From Natronococcus pandeyae (GTDB lineage Archaea > Halobacteriota > Halobacteria > Halobacteriales > Natrialbaceae), in assembly GCF_008122205.1 (NCBI RefSeq), contig NZ_PHNJ01000007.1:186001-250000 (forward strand): DNA of 64,000 nucleotides, read 5' to 3'. A program made the position numbers and the translations under genes. The notes beneath the pieces were generated by a model. That model was not told where the DNA came from and did no database searches. It saw only the letters and a program-made list of their open reading frames with translations. How positions within the stretch are numbered: position 1 is the stretch's first letter; each line of letters begins with the position of its first letter. Positions 1 to 8,019 of the stretch are shown here, piece after piece.

Positions 1-498
1 GTCGGGGACTTCGTCGGGTGTCGCGAGCACGGGCCCCATCGGGAGCGAGGCGTCGAACGCCTTGCCGCGGACCCAGTTGCGCTCCTCGGCCTGGTCGTCG
101 CGGTTCGAGATGTCGTTGACGCAGGTGAATCCGCGAACGACGTCCATCGCCTCGTCCTCGCTGACCTCGCGACACTGCTCGTCGATGACGATGCCGAACT
201 CCGCCTCGAATTCGACGTCGTCTCGTCCGGGCGGCAGTTCGATCGCGTCGCCGTGGCCGACGAGGCAGTTCGGGGTCTTCAGGAACAGTTCGGGTCGGTC
301 CGGCAGGTCGTCGAAACCGGACTCCTCGCGGTGGTCCATGTAGCCCCCGGCCTGGCAGACGATCTTCGTCGGATCGCTGGGGGGCAGGAGCGTCACCTCG
401 TCGGGGTCGTATCGTCGGTTGCCGGCTTCGATACCGCTGTCGGTCCACGCCCCGGTCCGGGTAAGGCCGGACGGATCGCTAAATCGGACTGTACGCAT
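1..498 (-). CDS. Fumarylacetoacetate hydrolase family protein (partial, N-terminal part)
   Basis: The first 166 codons are in the window and the C-terminus lies beyond base 1. The reading frame opens MRTVRFSDPSGLTRTGAW and contains LFLKTPNCLVGHGDAIELP, EAEFGIVIDEQCREVSEDEA and GFTCVNDISNRDDQ, which match the fumarylacetoacetate hydrolase (FAH) fold, including its acidic metal-binding E-x-E pattern. In haloarchaea, FAH-family enzymes include 2-keto-3-deoxy-pentonate dehydratases of the oxidative pentose pathway. The neighbouring sugar oxidoreductases make that role plausible, but the substrate cannot be read from sequence. The ATG at 496-498 was chosen because it precedes the conserved N-terminus and no earlier in-frame start fits. 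Confidence 0.8.
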   Translation of the reverse strand, partial: MRTVRFSDPSGLTRTGAWTDSGIEAGNRRYDPDEVTLLPPSDPTKIVCQAGGYMDHREESGFDDLPDRPELFLKTPNCLVGHGDAIELPPGRDDVEFEAEFGIVIDEQCREVSEDEAMDVVRGFTCVNDISNRDDQAEERNWVRGKAFDASLPMGPVLATPDEVPD

Positions 499-705
499 CT
501 GTGTGCGATCATGGATCTACCAGATTAACGTTCTTTCGGTCGTCGCAACGAGTCGGCCGGACCGGGCCGCTGAGACGGGTGTGCTGTCGGACAGAAGTCA
601 GTGAGAAGTCGGTTGCGAAATTCCGGTCGTCACCGGTAATGATGACCGAGTTCGAGCGACCGGTCTTCGAATAGTTCTGTCCGACAGTATGGGAGGCGAA
701 CAGAA

Positions 706-1206
706 CTACTCGTCGTCTTCGTCGTCTTCGCCGTCCTCATCTTCCTCCTCGTCCGTCGCGCCCTCGAGCGTCAGCGTGACTTCTTCGTCGTCCTCGCCGA
801 CGGAGACGTCCTCTTCGACCGACTCGAACTCGTCCTCCGTGCTTTCGGCGACCACCGTGTAGTCGCCCTCGTCCTCGAGGGAGACGGTCACTTCGCCGTC
901 CTCGATCTCCTGGCTGTACGTGTACGACATGGGATCGTCGTCGAGGTCGACGGTGACCTCGACACCCTCCGAGATCGGATCTCCGTCCTCGTTTTCCAGG
1001 TGGACCGTCAGCGATCCGGGCCCGTCGTCTTCGCCTTCCAGGTCCTCCTCGTCGAGTTCTTCCTCCTCGTCGTCATCGTTCTCTCCGTTCTCGCCGTTCT
1101 CGTCCGCGTCGTCGCCGTCGTCGCCCGCACAACCTGCGAGCGCGATTCCCAGACCGGTTGCAAGCGTTACACTAACCTGTCGTCGGGTGAGACGATTCGT
1201 TCTCAC
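706..1206 (-). CDS. Tat-exported acidic lipoprotein
   Basis: A 166-residue protein starting with GTG. The N-terminus has a twin-arginine signal (LTRRQVSVT), a short hydrophobic segment and a lipobox LAGC, so the mature protein should be exported folded and lipid-anchored on the outer face of the membrane. A linker made almost only of Asp, Glu, Gly and Asn follows, then a domain of about 90 residues with alternating beta pattern (GSLTVHLENEDGDPI, EVTVSLEDEGDYTVVAE) resembling an Ig-like or carboxypeptidase-regulatory fold, then another acidic tail. Such lipoproteins are common in haloarchaea and mostly have no assigned role. It stands alone with its own TATA box. Confidence 0.8.
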   Translation of the reverse strand: MRTNRLTRRQVSVTLATGLGIALAGCAGDDGDDADENGENGENDDDEEEELDEEDLEGEDDGPGSLTVHLENEDGDPISEGVEVTVDLDDDPMSYTYSQEIEDGEVTVSLEDEGDYTVVAESTEDEFESVEEDVSVGEDDEEVTLTLEGATDEEEDEDGEDDEDDE

Positions 1207-1228
1207 AGTACGTATGTATTCGATAGGT

Positions 1229-1236
1229 AATATAAG
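1229..1236 (-). promoter_or_regulatory. TATA box of the lipoprotein gene
   Basis: Read on the minus strand the bases are CTTATATT, centred about 26 nt before the GTG at 1206. This spacing predicts a nearly leaderless transcript and supports the GTG start. Confidence 0.5.
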
Positions 1237-1251
1237 CGTTTACCCGGTCGA

Positions 1252-2268
1252 TCAGCGATACTCGTCTAGCCGAACAGCTTCGTCGCGCTCGCTCGAGTCG
1301 TAAATCGCGCGGAGGACTCGCTGGACGGTCAGCGCGTCGTCGACGGTCCCCGTGAGCGCGGTCGGCTCTCCGTCGAGCGCCTCGAGAAACGCACGGTCCT
1401 CGGCGAGGTGCATGTCGCCGACGTCGACGGATATCGTTTCGTCAGTGCCGTTCGGCCGGGCGTCGAACACCTCGAGGTCCGGTTCGGTGACGTCGAACTC
1501 GACGCCCGCGTCGGTCCCCCGGACGACACACTGCTGGGACGGCGAGCGCGTCGCGCGCCAGGACGTTTGAACGGCGATCGTCCGGCCGTTAGCACACCGC
1601 AACAGCGCGAGCGCCGAGTCCTCCACGCCGTCGGTTCCGAACTCGCTGCGAGTGACCCCGGTAACCTCGAGGACGGTCGGATACTCGAGCAGGTACAGCG
1701 CCAGGTCGATGACGTGGACGCCGAGATCCATCGCAACGCCGCCGCCGGCCAGCTCCGGATCAGTAAACCAGCTCCGTCCCTCGCCGGGCAGCGCGTCCCG
1801 TCGAAGGTAGTCCACGTCGACGTGCGTGATCGAACCGAGTCTCCCCGCCTCGCGCAGCGCTACGACCCGCCGCGTGAGGTTCGAGAACCGCATCGTGAAC
1901 CCCACCGCGCAGAACGCGTCGGCCTCGTCTGCCGCGGCCGCGATCCGTTCGGCGCTCTCTATGGAGTGAGCCAGCGGTTTCTCGAGCAAGACGGCACACC
2001 CGCGCTCGAGGGCGGCGGTCGCGACCCGTTCGTGAACGCTGTTCGGAACGCAGACGAACACCGCGTCGACGGCGGCGTCCTCGAGCAGCGACTCGTGGTC
2101 CGCGTACGTCGAAACGCCGTACTCGGCCGCGAACGACTCACGCGCGTCTGCACTCACGTCCGCGCCGGCGACGAGTGTCGCGTCCAGTTGGCGGATCCGA
2201 TCTGCGTGAATGCGGCCGATCGTTCCGAGTCCAACGATCGCGACGCGCGGTGGTGGCCCAGCAGTCAT
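1252..2268 (-). CDS. Gfo/Idh/MocA family NAD(P)-dependent oxidoreductase
   Basis: A 338-residue oxidoreductase of the glucose-fructose oxidoreductase / inositol dehydrogenase family. The N-terminal Rossmann domain carries VGLGTIGRIHADRI (about residues 12-25). The catalytic lysine motif EKP is at 96-98, and the second-domain motif GGGVAMDLGVHVID places the family Asp and His at about 181 and 185. It should oxidise or reduce a sugar or cyclitol hydroxyl with NAD(P). The same family occurs twice more at 4601-6564, so this looks like part of one sugar-catabolic neighbourhood split by the transposon at 2.8-4.6 kb. The substrate is unknown. Confidence 0.9.
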   Translation of the reverse strand: MTAGPPPRVAIVGLGTIGRIHADRIRQLDATLVAGADVSADARESFAAEYGVSTYADHESLLEDAAVDAVFVCVPNSVHERVATAALERGCAVLLEKPLAHSIESAERIAAAADEADAFCAVGFTMRFSNLTRRVVALREAGRLGSITHVDVDYLRRDALPGEGRSWFTDPELAGGGVAMDLGVHVIDLALYLLEYPTVLEVTGVTRSEFGTDGVEDSALALLRCANGRTIAVQTSWRATRSPSQQCVVRGTDAGVEFDVTEPDLEVFDARPNGTDETISVDVGDMHLAEDRAFLEALDGEPTALTGTVDDALTVQRVLRAIYDSSERDEAVRLDEYR

Positions 2269-2338
2269 TGGGAACGAATGACGAGCGACCGGGACAAAAA
2301 GGTCCGCCTCCCGCTTCGTTCGCGAACGCAGCGGTACG

Positions 2339-2346
2339 TTTATTTT
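2339..2346 (+). promoter_or_regulatory. TATA box of the USP gene at 2369
   Basis: TTTATTTT lies 23-30 nt before the ATG at 2369, the spacing of haloarchaeal leaderless promoters. Confidence 0.5.
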
Positions 2347-2368
2347 CGTTTGCTGAACAGGAGATGGT

Positions 2369-2824
2369 ATGGATCGAGCACTTGTCGTGATTGACGAGAT
2401 GGAATCCAGCGACGAACTTCTCCGGGAAGCGGGCGAACTCGCGGCCGGCGCGGGAGCGAGCCTCGTGATCTTCTCGCCGCTGTCGGAGGACGCCTACGAG
2501 GAGGACGCGTCGGTGCTGTCGGAGATCGAAGCGGTCGAACGGACCTCGTTCGACAAGAACCCCGAACATCTGGCCCGATCCGCCGCCGACCAGGCGGCGA
2601 GCGAACAGCTCGACGACCTCGACGTCGAGTACGAGACTCGCGGAACGATCGTCGATTCGGGTGAGCGGGCGACGGCGATCGTCGAGGCGGCGACGGCGAC
2701 AGAGTGCGACTACGTCTTCCTGATCGGCAAGCGCCGCAGTCCGACGGGGAAGGCCATCTTCGGCGAGACCGCACAGGACGTACTGCTCAACTTCGATGGA
2801 CGCGTCGTCGTCACGATGGAATGA
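2369..2824 (+). CDS. Universal stress protein family (non-canonical nucleotide loop)
   Basis: A 151-residue UspA-fold protein: beta strand RALVVIDEM, a long charged middle, then CDYVFLIGKRRSPTGKAIFG and a final strand FDGRVVVTME. The ATP-binding loop of canonical USPs (G-x2-G-x9-G-S/T) is not intact here. GKRRSPTGKAIFGETA keeps glycines but not the spacing, so it may belong to the non-nucleotide-binding USP type. The ATG follows a TATA box by about 23-30 nt, so the message is probably leaderless. A perfect 8-bp hairpin starts seven bases after the stop and may terminate the transcript, although it also marks the end of the adjacent transposon. Confidence 0.8.
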   Translation: MDRALVVIDEMESSDELLREAGELAAGAGASLVIFSPLSEDAYEEDASVLSEIEAVERTSFDKNPEHLARSAADQAASEQLDDLDVEYETRGTIVDSGERATAIVEAATATECDYVFLIGKRRSPTGKAIFGETAQDVLLNFDGRVVVTME

Positions 2825-2830
2825 CATCCT

Positions 2831-2945
2831 CCCCGGCGTTCACGCCGGGGTTTCCTCGCGCTGGGAGTCTCGGCTATGCCGAGTTGGTTCGAGAGAGCAT
2901 CACTCTCTCGTCATCACGAGACGGCTCGCCGTCTCGAACGACCAC
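2831..2945 (-). ncRNA. Candidate omega-RNA / sense-overlapping RNA at tnpB 3' end
   Basis: On the tnpB strand the 3' end of the gene and its flank form four consecutive perfect hairpins: 2917-2925/2928-2936 (9 bp), 2890-2897/2903-2910 (8 bp), 2869-2874/2878-2883 (6 bp) and 2831-2838/2843-2850 (8 bp, TTCA/TGAA loop). Three of them overlap the last codons of TnpB. TnpB proteins use RNAs derived from the element right end, and haloarchaeal IS1341-type genes are known to give sense-overlapping transcripts here. The placement and structure fit, but expression is inferred. The last hairpin could equally act as a terminator for the convergent USP gene. Confidence 0.45.
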
Positions 2946-4214
2946 GGAGGCAACTTGCGGGTTTGTGTGCTCCTCGTTGGGACGGTGAGAGTATGGTGTC
3001 TCCAGCCAGTTGTGGCTGTCCCACTTGAGGCACACGGGCCGTGCCATCGGCCGTGCTACCGTTTCGTGCTGCCTCAGGAACGTCTTGCTCGCGACGAGGT
3101 CCGCGTGCCCCTCGAAGCCGCAGGTACACGTGAGCGTATCCTGGTGCCGCGTCGTGTCCTCTGTCGAACCGCAGTTCGGACACTCCTGGGACGTCCACGC
3201 CTCCGTTCGAACTTCGACGGTGATGCCGTACTCCTCGGCGGTATCAGCGAGTCGTTTGACGAACCGCCGGAACGCCCAGAAGTTGTGCAGCTTGGCGTTC
3301 GTCCGCACCGACCAGTTCGTCTCGAGGACATCCGTGAGGTCGCCAACATACACCGTCAAAACGCCCTCGTCGTACAGCCGTTCGATCAAGTCGCGAGCGA
3401 GCGCGTCCATCGCGTGGTCGCGCCGCCACGTCCGGCGTCGGTATAGCCGATCGATTCGCTTCGAACTGCGCTGACCATCCTCGAGTTTCGACTGAAGCTC
3501 GGCAATCCGTTGCGTGGTCTCACGAAACCGTTCGAACAGGTCACGGCCCTCGTACAGGTACTGCTCGCCGGTCGTCGTTGTACAGGCGACGATGTTGTTC
3601 GCACCGATATCCAGAGCGGCGGATTCGGCCGCCAGTGGTTGTGCCAGTCGAGAATGATCGTCGCTAATTGTGACTGGCTGAAAGGCCCTGAATTGGTCCG
3701 AATACTCGTCGTAGTACAGTTCCAACCGACCCTGTTTCTCGTACTCCTTCCAGTTGGGGTCGCCCCGAACCTCGAGTCGGAGGCGTTCCCGGTATCCAAG
3801 ACCGTACTTCTCTTTCAGGTCTTGGCCGACGAGGATCTCGAGGCGAGAGTATTCGCCCCATTCGACCGAGTACGACGTGTTGCGGATGTACGTCCGAAGC
3901 TCGCGGTCGTCGCCGCTACCCCAAAAGCCGGGCTTACCGGTGGCTTCGCCCTTCTCTCGGAGCGCGAAGAACGACTTCCATGATTCGCGGTTCTTCCGTT
4001 CGATTTGTTGAACCGTGGACGCGCCAAGTACGCCGCCGTATCGACCGCGGTACTCGTCGATCTCCCAAACGTCTCCGTCTGGATCCTCGAAGTTGGTACG
4101 TCGTTCGTAGTTGATCTCGTTCCAGAGAGCGGCTGAAGCGTCCAACATCCGGCAAAGTAACTCCTCGTCCGCGTCGGTCTGCGGAACCACTTCGAACTCG
4201 TTGGTGCGCTTCAT
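2874..4214 (-). CDS. tnpB: TnpB-like RNA-guided nuclease / IS1341-type transposase, RuvC Glu replaced
   Basis: A 446-residue OrfB/TnpB family protein, of usual length. The first RuvC acid is D202 ([10 protein letters not shown]). The zinc ribbon is C345/C348 and C363/C365 (CPNCGS, CTCG), and the third acid is D372 ([12 protein letters not shown]). At the second RuvC motif, where TnpB normally reads E-D-L (as in the second copy at 62.8 kb, VAVEDLDV), this protein reads [11 protein letters not shown]. The catalytic Glu position is therefore Gly291, and the nearest Glu is E298. Either activity is lost or the acid has moved, and from memory GDL may be common to this haloarchaeal subgroup. It is divergent from the RHH-like gene, with 41 bp between starts. 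Confidence 0.9.
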   Translation of the reverse strand: MKRTNEFEVVPQTDADEELLCRMLDASAALWNEINYERRTNFEDPDGDVWEIDEYRGRYGGVLGASTVQQIERKNRESWKSFFALREKGEATGKPGFWGSGDDRELRTYIRNTSYSVEWGEYSRLEILVGQDLKEKYGLGYRERLRLEVRGDPNWKEYEKQGRLELYYDEYSDQFRAFQPVTISDDHSRLAQPLAAESAALDIGANNIVACTTTTGEQYLYEGRDLFERFRETTQRIAELQSKLEDGQRSSKRIDRLYRRRTWRRDHAMDALARDLIERLYDEGVLTVYVGDLTDVLETNWSVRTNAKLHNFWAFRRFVKRLADTAEEYGITVEVRTEAWTSQECPNCGSTEDTTRHQDTLTCTCGFEGHADLVASKTFLRQHETVARPMARPVCLKWDSHNWLETPYSHRPNEEHTNPQVASVVVRDGEPSRDDERVMLSRTNSA

Positions 4215-4255
4215 TCGCCGTAACGTCTATAACGTCCTAACGTCTATTAAGTCTT

Positions 4256-4399
4256 ATGCGTCCGAATATAGACCTGTCCCATGCAACGCATGGCCGTGCG
4301 AAAGACTTCGCCGAAGAACAGGACATTACGCTCACCGAAGCGTATGAACAACTCTTGAATGCAGGGCTCGACGCCGTAGAGACTCCGGACGAGGAGTAA
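4256..4399 (+). CDS. Small ribbon-helix-helix-like protein paired with TnpB
   Basis: An intact 47-codon gene: MRPNIDLSHATHGRAK opens it, followed by two predicted helices (DFAEEQDIT, TEAYEQLLNAGLDAV) and an acidic tail. The short beta strand followed by two helices is the pattern of CopG/Arc-type DNA-binding dimers. It is divergent from tnpB with only 41 bp between the two starts, so one dimer could sit over both promoters and control the element. From memory similar small genes often neighbour IS1341-type tnpB in haloarchaea. No other function is visible. Confidence 0.65.
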   Translation: MRPNIDLSHATHGRAKDFAEEQDITLTEAYEQLLNAGLDAVETPDEE

Positions 4400-4442
4400 G
4401 CGGTGGTTCGCGTAGTCGAATGACGCGATTCACGCCCGTTGA

Positions 4443-4562
4443 GCAAACCGAAGGTTTGCGATGCCCATCAGAACGCGGAATGTTCTGAGGACCACCCCAG
4501 AAGCCTACGGCTTCTGGTGTGCGAACGAGACGCAACGCGTCTCGTCAACGCCGTAAACGGCG
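4443..4562 (+). repeat. Array of five hairpins downstream of the RHH-like gene
   Basis: Five inverted repeats follow one another in 120 nt: 4443-4449/4453-4459 (7 bp), 4469-4474/4482-4487 (6 bp), 4497-4505/4509-4517 (9 bp), 4525-4533/4537-4545 (9 bp) and 4549-4553/4558-4562 (5 bp). Loops are mostly 3-4 nt. The array begins about 44 nt after the RHH-like stop and resembles in style the structured end of tnpB on the other side of the element. It may be the left end of the insertion sequence, a remnant right end of another copy, or a structured 3' untranslated RNA. Confidence 0.6.
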
Positions 4563-4600
4563 GGATTCTCTTGCTGTTTTAGATAGCCGAGAGAGTTGTC

Positions 4601-5605
4601 TCAGTAACGCACCTCGACCGGTTCCCCGGTCGCCGCGGATTCGTACGCCGCTTCGACGACAGCGACCGCCTCGAGCGCGTCTTCAGGCATGACGGCGGGG
4701 TCGCGTCCGTCGGCGACGCTGGTGACGAAGTCCCCGATCAGCCCTGCGTTCGGGTCGGTTCCGCAGAAGACCGAGCGGATCCCCTCGTCCTCACCCGAGG
4801 CCTTCGTGTGACGAACTGACTGGTCGAAGCAGTCGACGGCGATCGTTCCCTCGCGGCCGACGAACTCGACCGTGGCGTCGCCCCAGGTGTGCCAGGCATC
4901 CGGCTTGCTCCAGGAGCCGTCGAGCAGGAACGTCGTCCCGTCCGTTAGCCGCATCGAGAGGACGTTGACGTCTTCGACGTCGATGTCGTGAAACCGGGTT
5001 CCCGTCTCCGCGTACACCTCCTCGACTCGTTCGCCGGTGAGATGGGACACGAGATCGACGATGTGAACGGTGTGGTCCATCACCGCGCCGCCGCCGGACT
5101 CCTCGGGGTCGACGAACCAGCCGCCGGGCATCCGTCCCCGGTTCGTGCCCGAGATCGAGAGGAGGTCCCCGATCTCGTCCGACTCGAGCGCCCTTTTCGC
5201 CCGCTTCGCAGGTTCGCTGAATCGGAGCGGCATCGCCACCCCCAGCGCGATCCCCCTCTCGCGTCGGCGCTCGACGATCTCTCGAGTCGCTTCGAGCGAC
5301 GGCGCGAGCGGTTTTTCACAGAGGACGTCGACGCCCGCGTCGGCCGCTCGGTCGATCCACGCGGCGTGGCGGGCGTTCGTCGAGCAGACCACCGCGGCGT
5401 CGATCCGCTCGAGCAGCGCGTCGGCGTCGGGGACGTAGTCGACGCCGTGACGGGCGGCGGTTTCGCGGCCCCGATCCGGATCTTCGTCCGCGATGCCGAC
5501 GAGGTCGGCGTCCCCTCGGTCGACGAGCAGCCGCGCGTACTCGTCGGTGTGAACGTGCGCCGTCGAGAGGATACCGACGGAGACCGGTTCGACGGAGGCA
5601 GTCAT
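4601..5605 (-). CDS. Gfo/Idh/MocA family oxidoreductase
   Basis: A 334-residue paralogue of the genes at 1252 and 5602. EKP is at residues 97-99 (VLCEKPLAPS) and the catalytic-domain motif GGGAVMDHTVHIVD gives D177 and H181. The N-terminal loop reads SVGILSTAHVHTDEY rather than a full GxGxxG, so the dinucleotide loop is unusual, though the rest of the Rossmann fold looks normal. The start ATG overlaps the stop of the upstream paralogue by four bases (5602-5605), so the two are translationally coupled and probably act in one pathway of sugar or cyclitol oxidation. Confidence 0.9.
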   Translation of the reverse strand: MTASVEPVSVGILSTAHVHTDEYARLLVDRGDADLVGIADEDPDRGRETAARHGVDYVPDADALLERIDAAVVCSTNARHAAWIDRAADAGVDVLCEKPLAPSLEATREIVERRRERGIALGVAMPLRFSEPAKRAKRALESDEIGDLLSISGTNRGRMPGGWFVDPEESGGGAVMDHTVHIVDLVSHLTGERVEEVYAETGTRFHDIDVEDVNVLSMRLTDGTTFLLDGSWSKPDAWHTWGDATVEFVGREGTIAVDCFDQSVRHTKASGEDEGIRSVFCGTDPNAGLIGDFVTSVADGRDPAVMPEDALEAVAVVEAAYESAATGEPVEVRY

Positions 5606-6564
5606 CGACCCACCTCCGCTGGCGAGACGGGTTCACCACGCTCGGCCGAACGCCGCGCGGCGAGCGCGAGACGCAACGATTCGACCGCGTCGTCGGGCCC
5701 GACCGCCGGCTCCGAATCCGACTCGAGACAGGAGACGAACTGCTCGAGTTCGCGCTGGTAGCCGTCCCGTGCGAGCGGTCGCTCCACCGTCGATCCGTCC
5801 TCGGTCCAGCGAACGTACGGTTCGTCGGCCGCGCTCGAGAACTCGACGAGGCCGTCGTCGCCCGCGAGTTCGAGTTCGGACGTCAGCGGTCTGCTCGAGG
5901 GTTGCGCCCACGAGGCCTCGACGTACCCCGCCGCGCCGTTCTCGAAGCGGAGCGTGGCGAACCCGTGCGCCGACTCCGCCTCGCCGGTCGTTCTGGCGAA
6001 GACGCGGTCGACCGGCCCCCAGCACCACCGGAGGTAGTCGAGGTCGTGAATGGCCAGGTCGACGAAGATGCCGCCGCTCTTCTCCGGATCCGAGAACCAG
6101 TCGTTCGATCCCCAGTCCGGAAACGGCGAGAGCCGACGCGCTCGCGCGACGCCGGGCGACCCGATGTCCAGTTCCCTCGCCCGTCGGTACGCCGGCATGA
6201 ACCGGAGGACGTGGCCGACCATGCACGTCGCGTCCGCGTCGTCGACGAGGGCGGCCAGTTCGCGAGCGTCGGCGAGCGATTCCGCGATCGGTTTTTCGAG
6301 AAAGACGTCGAGCCCCGACTCGACCGCGGTTCGGACGATCGGGAGGTGCGTGTGCGTCGGCGCACAGACGTCGACGAAGTCGAGATCCGCGCCCTCGCAC
6401 ATCGCGTCGACATCGGTGTACGCCTCGGCGTCGAGGTCGAACTCCGCGATCGTCTCGCCGGGCCCGCTCGGCGACGAGATCGCCGCGATCTCGACGTTCA
6501 GTGCTCGATACGCCTCGATGTGCGTCCGCGCCATGAAGCCCGCACCGGCGATTCCCACTCGCAT
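5602..6564 (-). CDS. Gfo/Idh/MocA family oxidoreductase
   Basis: A 320-residue protein and the first gene of a two-gene operon with 4601-5605. The Rossmann motif is intact (VGIAGAGFMARTHIEAY), EKP lies at 90-92 (FLEKPIAES), and GGIFVDLAIHDLDY supplies the family Asp and His at about 169 and 173. An NAD(P)-dependent sugar or inositol dehydrogenase role is expected from family knowledge. It shares only family motifs with its partner, so the two enzymes may act on successive intermediates or form a mixed oligomer. Confidence 0.9.
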   Translation of the reverse strand: MRVGIAGAGFMARTHIEAYRALNVEIAAISSPSGPGETIAEFDLDAEAYTDVDAMCEGADLDFVDVCAPTHTHLPIVRTAVESGLDVFLEKPIAESLADARELAALVDDADATCMVGHVLRFMPAYRRARELDIGSPGVARARRLSPFPDWGSNDWFSDPEKSGGIFVDLAIHDLDYLRWCWGPVDRVFARTTGEAESAHGFATLRFENGAAGYVEASWAQPSSRPLTSELELAGDDGLVEFSSAADEPYVRWTEDGSTVERPLARDGYQRELEQFVSCLESDSEPAVGPDDAVESLRLALAARRSAERGEPVSPAEVGR

Positions 6565-6672
6565 ACCTGTGAAGATCTACCACGGTACAGATAATCGTTT
6601 GGTGCGGACAGCGCTCGAGCGAGTCGGATGGCTCGGTTCACGGGCTGGTTGCGGCAGCTCGAATGAGACGCT

Positions 6673-7893
6673 TCAGTTCACGCGTTCGACGTCGTACCCC
6701 TCGTCTTCGATCGTCTCGATGATACCGCTCGCGTGGCTGGCGCCGCTCGTCTCGACGAGGAAGACGAGGTACGCCTCGCCGACGGAGAGCGAGTCGTTCG
6801 CCCGGTAGTGGTGGACGGTCCTGATGTTCGCGCCGCGTTCGGCGATACAGGTCGAGAGCTGCGCCATCTTCCCGGGCTCGTCGTCGATCCGAACGCGCAG
6901 GCGAATGAGCTGGCTCCGCGAGGTGAGTTCGTGAGTCAGCAGCGTCTGTAGCATCGACATGTCCAGGTTTCCGCCCGAGAGGACCGGCACCACCGTCTCG
7001 TCCGCCACGTCGAGCCGATCGCTCAGCAGCGCGGCGACCGGCGCCGCGCCGGCCCCCTCGACGAGTTGCTTCGCGCGCTCGAGCAGGAGCACCACGCCGC
7101 TGGCGATCTCCGCGTCGGAAACGGTGACGACCTGATCGACGTGCTCGTCGATGAGGTCGAGCGTGAGCGAGGACGTCCCGCCGGTCGCGATCCCGTCCGC
7201 GATCGTGTTCGGGTCGTCGATGTCGAGCGGTTCGCCCTTGTCCAGGCTCTCCGGCACCGTCGCGGCGGACTCCGCCTGCACGCCGACGATCCGGACGTCC
7301 GGCGCGTACTCCGCGAGGGCGGCGCCGATGCCGGCGATCAGCCCGCCGCCGCCGATCGGGACGACGACCGTGTCGACGTCGGGGACGTCTTCGACGATCT
7401 CGAGCGCGACGGTCCCCTGGCCGGCGACGATGTCGGGATCGTCGAACGCGTGGACGAACGCCGTTCCGTCGCGATCCGCGAGCGTCCGGGCGTGGTCGAC
7501 CGCCGCGCCGAAGTCCAGTCCCTCGAGCACGACGTTCGCGCCGTACCCCTCCGTCGCCTCGATCTTCGACTGCGGCGCGGTCGTCGGCATAACGATCGTC
7601 GCCGGGATACCCGTTTTCGTCGCGGCGAGGGCGACCCCCTGCGCGTGATTCCCCGCGCTCGCCGCGATGACCTCGCCGACGTCGTCGCGTTCGGAGAGCG
7701 TGAGCAGTTTCCGATACGCACCCCGCGTTTTGAACGAGCCGGTCCGTTGCAGGTGCTCCATCTTGAGGTGGACCTCGCCGCCGGTCCGCTCGCTGAGCGT
7801 CCGACTGTACTCGACCGGGGTTGGCTGTACGATATCCGGATCGTCGAACCGACGAGCGGCGTCGTCGATATCGCTCGCTGTGAGCCGCGTCAT
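6673..7893 (-). CDS. ilvA: Threonine ammonia-lyase (threonine dehydratase) with ACT domain
   Basis: A PLP enzyme converting L-threonine to 2-oxobutyrate and ammonia. With the start at MTRLTASDID it has 406 residues. The PLP lysine is K55 in GSFKTRGAY, the substrate loop SAGNHAQG is at about 79-86, and the phosphate-binding glycine run is PIGGGGLIAGI. The C-terminal 80 residues (SRSQLIRLRVRIDDEPGKMA onward) form one ACT domain, so this is the short, single-ACT type rather than the two-ACT biosynthetic enzyme. A start five codons earlier (7908) is possible. It is divergent from the enolase-family gene at 8020 and may serve isoleucine synthesis or threonine catabolism. Confidence 0.92.
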   Translation of the reverse strand: MTRLTASDIDDAARRFDDPDIVQPTPVEYSRTLSERTGGEVHLKMEHLQRTGSFKTRGAYRKLLTLSERDDVGEVIAASAGNHAQGVALAATKTGIPATIVMPTTAPQSKIEATEGYGANVVLEGLDFGAAVDHARTLADRDGTAFVHAFDDPDIVAGQGTVALEIVEDVPDVDTVVVPIGGGGLIAGIGAALAEYAPDVRIVGVQAESAATVPESLDKGEPLDIDDPNTIADGIATGGTSSLTLDLIDEHVDQVVTVSDAEIASGVVLLLERAKQLVEGAGAAPVAALLSDRLDVADETVVPVLSGGNLDMSMLQTLLTHELTSRSQLIRLRVRIDDEPGKMAQLSTCIAERGANIRTVHHYRANDSLSVGEAYLVFLVETSGASHASGIIETIEDEGYDVERVN

Positions 7894-8019
7894 TCGTTCG
7901 CAGTACACGTCCGTCAGAGAGTATGAATGTATGGTGTGTCGCTCGGATCGTTCGTGTCACTCATCAGCGTTGTTATAATTTCCGCAGAGATTAAGAGCGG
8001 CCGAAGAGTGGCCGCCTGT

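Larger units (their letters stand above)
2831..4580 (-). mobile_element. IS200/IS605-type (IS1341-like) element with TnpB and RHH-like gene
   Basis: The segment contains a tnpB-type gene (2874-4214, minus) and a divergent 47-codon ribbon-helix-helix-like gene (4256-4399, plus). On the tnpB 3' side there is a hairpin-rich end, with four stems between 2831 and 2936. A second array of five hairpins lies at 4443-4562. No tnpA (Y1 transposase) is present, so movement would need help in trans. The element sits between Gfo/Idh/MocA genes, directly after the stop of the USP gene. Exact termini cannot be fixed because IS605 elements lack terminal inverted repeats and target duplications. The stated ends are the outermost structured DNA. 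Confidence 0.65.
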
